NCBI GenBank assembly: GCA_037447655.1
Contig: JBBHKE010001024.1
Span: 1-11,140 of the forward strand
Direction: 5' to 3'
Length of the DNA: 11,140 bases
Source: Zygnema cylindricum
Lineage: Eukaryota; Streptophyta; Zygnematophyceae; Zygnematales; Zygnemataceae
In this document: in pieces, positions 7,455-11,140 of the stretch
Layout: each line of letters starts with the position of its first letter
Numbering within the stretch: position 1 is the stretch's first letter
Translations under genes and position numbers: made by a program
The notes under the pieces: model-generated
Database searches by the model: none
Seen by the model: only the letters and a program-made list of their open reading frames with translations
Told to the model about the DNA's origin: nothing

Positions 7455-7692
7455 ATGGATTCAACGACAGATTGGTTAGAGCTGACAGCTACGCCTCGCT
7501 CTGCCGGTTGGAGGTTCGAATCTTGCCGGACTCAAACCTATTGTTGAGAGTGACATATGTCACTCTTTAGTCCTGCCTGTGGAACTAAGGTAGCCATGGC
7601 TCACCCACCCTGTCTATCATTCAATGACTACAACAAGTGTGGTGGCTAGAGAGAGGACGTGGAGGTAGGCTGTCCGCCTTTTTTTTTTTTTT
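7455..7692 (+). mobile_element. tRNA-derived SINE-like module, copy c (best preserved)
   Basis: The 5' part looks like a degenerate tRNA: an acceptor-like GGATTCA at 7458-7464, an A box AGATTGGTTAGAGC at 7470-7483 (close to the tRNA AGTTGGTTAGAGC), and a near-perfect B box GGTTCGAATC at 7513-7522 with a T-arm of mostly paired bases. A body of about 155 bases without similarity to tRNA follows, with CCATGG at 7594-7599, and it ends in 14 T residues at 7679-7692. That is the plan of a tRNA-derived SINE of about 235 bases. It may be pol III promoted (known for the class, not shown here). The SINE call is weakened by the fact that homology to its partners continues upstream of the tRNA start. Confidence 0.65.
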
Positions 7693-7740
7693 GTTGACCT
7701 ATTTTGACCTAGATAATACCTTATAAATCTAGTAATTTCA

Positions 7741-7754
7741 ACCCTCCCCTTATT
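7741..7754 (-). other. Polypurine tract and 3' LTR start, copy B
   Basis: The minus strand reads AATAAGGGGAGGGTTGAAA, directly after the RNase H frame ends at 7757. The purine run and the TTGAAA beyond it parallel copy A (GGGAGTGTTGAAA). The following 50 AT-rich bases, to the T tail of module c, are similar in length and partly in sequence to those of copy A. Confidence 0.6.
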
Positions 7755-7756
7755 TT

Positions 7757-8150
7757 CTAGTCTATCTTAAACTTCAGTTTTACTCCACAATTTTTTCTGC
7801 AATATTTTAACTTGGGAGAAGGCACTGGTTTTGTCATCATATCAGCCACCATTTCCTCATCAGATCTATATACAAGATTAGAAACCTTATCCTCATATTT
7901 TTCTCTCACAAAACTCAACCTTTTGTCAATGTGATTAGATTTGAAATGATTTTTTGAATTAGCTGCAATTGCAAAAACAACTTGATTATCACAAAATAAT
8001 TCATGCACTCCCTCTTTCATATACCCCGGTTCTTGCAACAAAGACTTGACCCACATAACCTCTTTCAAAGCAGAACAAAAGGTCATATACTCAGCTTCAA
8101 TAGTAGACTCAGAAACTACCTTTTTTTGCTTATTGATCCTATATGAAGTG
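7757..8150 (-). pseudogene. copia RNase H C-terminal part, copy B
   Basis: This is the best preserved coding piece of the window: about 130 open residues. Motifs are KQKKVVSESTIEAEYM (catalytic Glu), KEVMWVKSLLQE, LFCDNQVVFAIAANSKNHF (catalytic Asp in CDN), SNHIDKRLSFVREKY (His and Asp motif), and DEEMVADMMTKPVPSPKL near the end. All later active-site positions of a copia RNase H are present. The frame opens upstream at 8197 with residues that do not belong to the domain (MDNTSYRI and before), which I assign to the inserted DNA. The N-terminal part continues at 9244. Confidence 0.92.
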
Positions 8151-8164
8151 TTGTCCATAGCCAT

Positions 8165-8300
8165 TTTCAGCCATGGATTAACCCTTGGAAGGACCACAGA
8201 CTACCCCAAAAACAGCCTACTTTGAGTCCACTCAGAATTCCACAGAATAACCAAATCAGGCTGAAACTATAGGAAAATATATTTTATAGGCCAGTTAGTA
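8165..8300 (+). repeat. Repeat block shared with 10795-10930
   Basis: TTCAGCCATGGATTA, ACCACAGACTACCCC and AAAACA occur in the same order and spacing as at 10795-10845. Weaker similarity continues (ATTCCACA, AACAAA/AACCAA, TGAAACTA, ATTTTATAG/ATTCTAGATAG, AGTAT). In both places it directly abuts a piece of copia RNase H, but on opposite strands relative to that domain. Confidence 0.6.
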
Positions 8301-8983
8301 TCCCCAAAAAATATCAAATATAAGTACTATACATACTTATCACACCACTCAGTCAAAGAACAGTCTGCCAGAACTTTGATAAATTGACCAACTTCACAAT
8401 GAAGTTTCTAGCTAACCAGACACACAATAGGTCTTAAGATTCTCCACATTTTTTCCGATACAAAGAGGAACACACATGCAAAATGTCAGATAATTTTGCA
8501 AATACACCTGAGAGCAATCCTCAGTTGAAAATTACCAAAAAGGAGCAAAAACAGATTTTGTCCAAAAAGTTCCCGAGTCCAAAAAAAATGACTAAGTCCT
8601 ACAAATATACACTAGAGCTCATTACTGGCTATATGGAGGCATACCAACCTTACGTAATCTATCAACTACCTCTATTAATTTGAGTATACCTGAATACTTC
8701 GTGATATGTCAGAATGAATAGATATACACTACTAATTAATACACATAAGACAAAAACATTGTTGTAATATTTACAAACCTTACGAATTTCGTCAAATGAA
8801 TCTGGGCCGTCCAAAATAAATATCATGTGATGGACGCAATTTCGCATCCCTCACCAAAATCACCAAACTGACTGCGCCACCGTCCGTAGTTTCGGCGACG
8901 TAATAAATATATCAAATGTTGCACGTTGAATTACGTTTCGTACGTGCGGCGTACAATTCCAACCTCGTTAATTATTTAACATC

Positions 8984-9000
8984 GGATCGCTTCGCGATCC
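8984..9000. other. Perfect hairpin GGATCGC-TTC-GCGATCC
   Basis: A seven-base stem with a three-base loop lies in a CpG-rich context. It is not followed by a T run and lies well inside the insert, so neither a terminator nor a Helitron end is supported. The role is unknown. Confidence 0.6.
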
Positions 9001-9220
9001 AGCGTCCATATCCCTTTACGCAAACCGTACTTCCGCCTATGTTTCTTTGCGTCACTTGAAGTCCAATATCGTACGTTCTAATACAATTATTACCATTACT
9101 CCCTCAATTCGCAACACAATTAGTACAATTACTTCCCCAATTCGCAAATCCATACGAACCTCCCTATTAAATCAAGATAGCATTAGAATCGGTTACGAAA
9201 CATTGTGTACGCACGAAACG

Positions 9221-9236
9221 ACACACACACACACAC
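9221..9236 (+). repeat. (AC)8 microsatellite at insert edge
   Basis: Eight AC units are bounded on each side by CGAAAC (CGAAACG before, CGAAACT after). They lie within ten bases of the point where RNase H coding sequence resumes. Confidence 0.9.
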
Positions 9237-9243
9237 GAAACTA

Positions 9244-9575
9244 ACTTTTCAAACCAACAGGAAGCACCTTCCCCCACATACAAAACATACTCAGATGTAC
9301 ATCTTCTCATAAGTAAATCCCCATAACTGGCATCACTCCAAGTGATATCAGTGTGCTCCCCTCCCAAATGCAACCATAAATCTCTGGTTCCGACCAGATA
9401 TCTCATGATTCTCTTAGCTACATTCTTGTCTCTCTTCGAAGGATCAATAAGACTCCTACCGCGTACTCCAACTGCTGCCGCTATGTCCAGCCAGGTAGAA
9501 TTCATAAAAAAGATCAAACTTCCTACAACCTATCTATAAGGGATAGACTTCATAAACTCTCTCCTTTTTGCAGTT
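9244..9575 (-). pseudogene. RT end and RNase H N-terminal part, copy B
   Basis: The minus-strand reading starts at KRREFMKSIPYR, a TAG stop (9530-9532), and VVGSLIFFMNST, the connection between RT and RNase H. Then come WLDIAAAVGV, IDPSKRDKNVAKRIMRYLVG, WLHLGGEHTDITWSDASYGD (first catalytic Asp of RNase H), RRCTSEYVLYVGEGASCWF and EKL. The frame is open from the TAG to the break at 9243. Matches are strong to copia elements, whose forms read like NP(S/G)KRHW..AKRILRYLKGT. The main polymerase core, including the YVDD box, is missing upstream. Confidence 0.92.
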
Positions 9576-9580
9576 TCACA

Positions 9581-9718
9581 AAAAGAATCAACCATATCTG
9601 CCCAGTAAGCATACTTTTGTCCATTGAAAATAGGAATTTTTGAACACATGCCCATAACATGTTGTTCTATGACTAACGGTGCAGGTGGTGCTGCAACAAT
9701 AGCTGTAGAAGTAGACAT
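9581..9718 (-). pseudogene. gag N terminus fused to RT end, copy B
   Basis: The start codon at 9716-9718 opens MSTSTAIVAAPPAPLVIEQH, then KIPIFNGQKYAYWADMVDSF. The (I/V)P-(I/M)F-(N/D)G-x-x-Y-x-x-W pattern is the conserved start of the copia gag domain. After about 46 residues, at roughly 9580, the frame continues without a break into the end of RT (KRREFMKSIPYR), so gag C terminus, protease, integrase and most of RT are deleted in frame. The fused frame ends at the TAG at 9530. The start at 9718 is preferred because an earlier ATG in the same frame (9781) lies within the leader. Confidence 0.8.
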
Positions 9719-9732
9719 GTAGAAGTAGACAT
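9705..9732 (-). repeat. 14-base tandem duplication over the gag start
   Basis: GTAGAAGTAGACAT occurs twice in direct succession (9705-9718, 9719-9732). On the minus strand each copy contains an ATG followed by TCTACTTCTAC. Because 14 is not a multiple of three, the upstream ATG (9732) is out of frame with gag. Copy A has only one copy. Confidence 0.95.
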
Positions 9733-9789
9733 GACTAAAACAGAAGCTTAACAAGAATCCTATTAAACACCGATTTTTCACTCACTATA

Positions 9790-9801
9790 AACTCTGACTC
9801 A
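9790..9801 (-). other. Primer-binding site remnant, copy B
   Basis: The minus strand reads TGTGAGTCAGAGTTTA, between the LTR-like block and the gag start. It matches the initiator-Met pattern (TGGTATCAGAG) at TCAGAG and partly before it. The position relative to GTTCCAAA is the same as in copy A. Confidence 0.5.
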
Positions 9802-9802
9802 C

Positions 9803-10512
9803 AGTTCCAAATTACACCAAGTTAAGCATACACTTTAACCACCATACACACTCTCAATTCCCAAAATTGCAGTATAATTGAACTAGTAAACCATAAGACA
9901 TGACTCCAACAAGTTTCCCAAAAAATGCTCTTTAGAGTTTCATAATCCCAAAACTGGTTAACACAAAATTGGCTAAGTCCTAAATTTTATACACAAAGAA
10001 TATGTCTACTGCTAACTTACTAATCATATGCAAAAACCTAACACTGTAGTCCTGTACTGAAATACGACAGGGTACTGAAACTGTACGTCATTGTACTCAA
10101 GGTACTTCCAAAACCCTATTTGCTGCTAGCCGTAATCTAAATAGTGAAACACTATTTCATAATGCGCTAAACTACAATTATATGTGTTCCAAATATTTAC
10201 AAAAGATATTCCGTACAACTAATGTTTGTGTCGGTTAGTCACTTGTGGTCCCCGCAATCACGTTTGTCGACTCGATTCGTATCAATGATTCATTTTTGTT
10301 TTGTTCATAACATATCTCCCTGATATCTGCTTTCGACTCCGTCCGACCGATTCTGAGAGTCTGCTCATTCGATGGTTGACATGTGTAGGTTAATGTCAGC
10401 ACCTTTCCAAAATACTTGCACAATCCTCAGATGCCGACGAGTGTCCTTGTAGAAGTACAGTACACTCTATTGTCCTTCAGCCATTGTAACACTAATAGAG
10501 GTAAGTATTACA
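9803..10512 (-). mobile_element. LTR-like block 5' of gag, copy B
   Basis: The block is collinear with 5158-5899 (marks listed there); the most visible match is GTTAG(TC)ACTTGTGGTCCCC near 10232-10254. The open frame at 10235-10423 on the minus strand is inside this block and has no domain. Above 10512 the similarity to copy A ends, and a fragment of the palindromic arm follows, so the outer part of this LTR is rearranged or deleted. Confidence 0.65.
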
Positions 10513-10529
10513 GGTGACTTAGACCAGAA

Positions 10530-10592
10530 ATATTTTAAGTCCTAAACATCTACTCACTGCCCTATCTACTGAGGACAAAGTTTTAAATCCAA
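10530..10592 (+). repeat. Fragment of palindromic arm
   Basis: TTTTAAGTCCTAAACATCTACTCACTGCCCTATCTACT matches the arm core at about 7007-7045 (CTTAAGTCCTAAAC..CTC(T)CAC..CCCTATCTACT) and 4866-4905. About 60 bases are recognisable, in the orientation of the right arm. It directly precedes the plus-strand RNase H fragment. Confidence 0.65.
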
Positions 10593-10776
10593 CAACTGCA
10601 GGACCAGCATGCTCCAAAAGGTAATTGCTCAGTCAACTATGGAAGTTGAACACATGGCAGCCACCTCAGCTGCCAAGGAACTTCTTCGGGTAAAGTCTCT
10701 TTTACAAGAACTGAAATTTATACAGTGTGGTCCTCAAGTCGTATGGTGTGACAATGAAGTTGGTGTTGCTTTTGCT
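10593..10776 (+). pseudogene. copia RNase H fragment, inverted
   Basis: Plus-strand residues LQKVIAQSTMEVEHMA, KELLRVKSLLQEL and CGPQVVWCDNEVGVAFA match the middle of a copia RNase H: the Glu motif (STMEVE), the helix, and the CDN Asp motif. Upstream of about 10609 the match fades, and after AFA (about 10776) it stops abruptly where repeat sequence begins. The orientation is opposite to copies A and B. The QLLQEL-type helix resembles both but is nearer in wording to neither, so a third element is likely. Confidence 0.88.
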
Positions 10777-11140
10777 TCTATTGTCCTTAGCCTATTTCAG
10801 CCATGGATTACTCTCGGAAATACCACAGACTACCCCCAAAACAATTGTGTTTTAGACAACACAAATTACTCCACAAACAACAAAAATTGCTCAAACTACA
10901 CCAACATGCATTATATTCTAGATAGTATAACCTCCAAAATAACAGCCAAATACACTAAGGATTCCAAAAGATATAAACTCCAAAATTACAGCCAAATCCA
11001 CTAAGGAATCCAAAAGATATGAGCTCCACAGTTTCCCAAAAATAGCTGACAGCTTATCAATCTAACCACGTAGACTTCTCACATAATTCTACAGATATAA
11101 CAAAACAGAATTAAACTACACACATATAAATTTCCTAAAT
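10777..11140 (+). other. AT-rich repeat flank after RNase H fragment
   Basis: The first part (10795-10930) is the block shared with 8165-8300. The rest is AT-rich, with a 46-base tandem duplication and no coding signal. It continues past the window. Confidence 0.5.
10932..11023 (+). repeat. Two tandem copies of a 46-base unit
   Basis: The units begin CTCCAAAAT at 10932 and 10978; a third start (CTCCACAG) at 11024 keeps the period. Each contains ACAGCCAAAT, CACTAAGGA and TCCAAAAGATAT, with only about five differences. This points to a recent duplication. Confidence 0.95.

Larger units (their letters stand above)
5985..7692. repeat. Giant palindrome P2 (composite repeat)
   Basis: The whole stretch is arranged as a mirror around about 6783-6808. 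Paired marks are CCATGG at 6017-6022 and 7594-7599, B-box-like at 6090-6100 and 7513-7522, A-box-like at 6129-6140 and 7467-7479, CCACGTGGCA or CCATGTGGCG at 6358 and 7199, and GGCC at 6440-6443 and 7123-7126. The coordinate sums are 13616, about 13612, about 13608, about 13566 and 13566, so one axis serves all. Arms are about 790 and 890 bases. P1 has the same inner order. The block lies between copia copy B's polypurine tract and copy A's LTR-like part. No coding frame of note is present. Confidence 0.7.
8151..9243. mobile_element. Unidentified insert splitting RNase H of copy B
   Basis: The RNase H pieces on either side fit together at one codon position (CWFEKL then QKKVV), so the 1.1 kb between them is an insertion. 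It contains a 130-base block shared with 10795-10930, an unremarkable AT-rich middle, a CpG-richer stretch at about 8800-9060 with a perfect hairpin, two similar units (TACAATTA..CAATTCGCAA) at 9082-9114 and 9124-9147, and an (AC)8 at the right edge. The open frames 8483-8683 (plus, Lys-rich) and 8662-8847 (minus) show no domain. I find no terminal inverted repeats or convincing target duplication, so the class is unknown. Confidence 0.6.
7741..10512 (-). mobile_element. Degenerate, internally deleted Ty1/copia, copy B
   Basis: The minus-strand order is LTR-like block (10512-9803), primer-binding site, gag start (9718), the end of RT, the first part of RNase H, a foreign insert of about 1.1 kb, the rest of RNase H and the polypurine tract. 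Integrase, protease and most of RT are absent. It lies head-to-tail with copy A, with the palindromic block between them. Sequence differences from copy A (for example in the RNase H C terminus) indicate related but not recently duplicated elements. Confidence 0.8.

Noticed and set aside
7132-7455. 107-residue plus-strand frame
   Set aside because: It runs from the inner to the outer arm segment of the palindrome; the mirrored arm does not keep the frame open, so it is not conserved as protein.
7455-7530. Functional tRNA gene
   Set aside because: The A and B boxes are good, but the D and anticodon stems do not pair properly and no clear anticodon loop can be placed. The SINE-like body and T tail fit better.
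8483-8683. 66-residue Lys-rich frame (MSDNFANTPE start), considered as a captured gene exon
   Set aside because: No recognisable domain, no convincing splice sites and AT-rich composition; kept only as part of the unknown insert.
8984-9000. Hairpin considered as a Helitron 3' end or terminator
   Set aside because: No CTRR end follows within the expected distance, no T run follows, and it lies far from the insert border.

Overview
The window looks like eukaryotic nuclear DNA that is AT-rich and wholly occupied by decayed repeats. I find no intact host gene, rRNA, functional tRNA, CRISPR array or prokaryotic operon. A plant genome is the most likely source. The retroelements are Ty1/copia type, their primer-binding sites resemble the initiator-Met type common in plants, the polypurine tract runs straight into a TGTTGAA-type LTR start, and several stops look like C-to-T decay. 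This host assignment is inference, and another eukaryote is possible.

Layout. Two degenerate copia bodies lie in the same direction on the minus strand. Copy A covers about 1602-5899 and holds RNase H, reverse transcriptase, a charged linker, integrase, gag pieces, a primer-binding site and LTR-like sequence. Copy B covers about 7741-10512 with the same order but large internal deletions. Gag is joined almost directly to the end of RT, and RNase H is split by an insert of about 1.1 kb. A third RNase H fragment lies on the plus strand at 10593-10776.

The bodies are separated and flanked by an unusual repeat that is largely self-palindromic. Its best copy is 5985-7692. Two arms of about 800-900 bases meet near 6783, and each arm carries, in mirror order, an inner hairpin arm, an outer CACGTG-containing segment, and a tRNA-like module (A box, B box, a CCATGG core, then a pyrimidine-rich tail). 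A second copy fills 1-1575 and runs off the left edge. A single arm sits inside gag of copy A (4613-4997), and a small piece lies at 10530-10592. Because this block lies between the polypurine tract of copy B and the primer-binding site of copy A, the simplest reading is a tandem LTR-body-LTR-body-LTR array whose long LTR has taken up a palindromic, SINE-like element. Independent insertions next to copia ends are the main alternative.

Nothing here encodes an intact protein. The interest lies in the architecture of the palindromic repeat, the tRNA-like modules inside it, and a stop codon shared by both copia copies at the same residue. All alignments were made by eye, so edges are approximate by 10-30 bases unless a motif is given.
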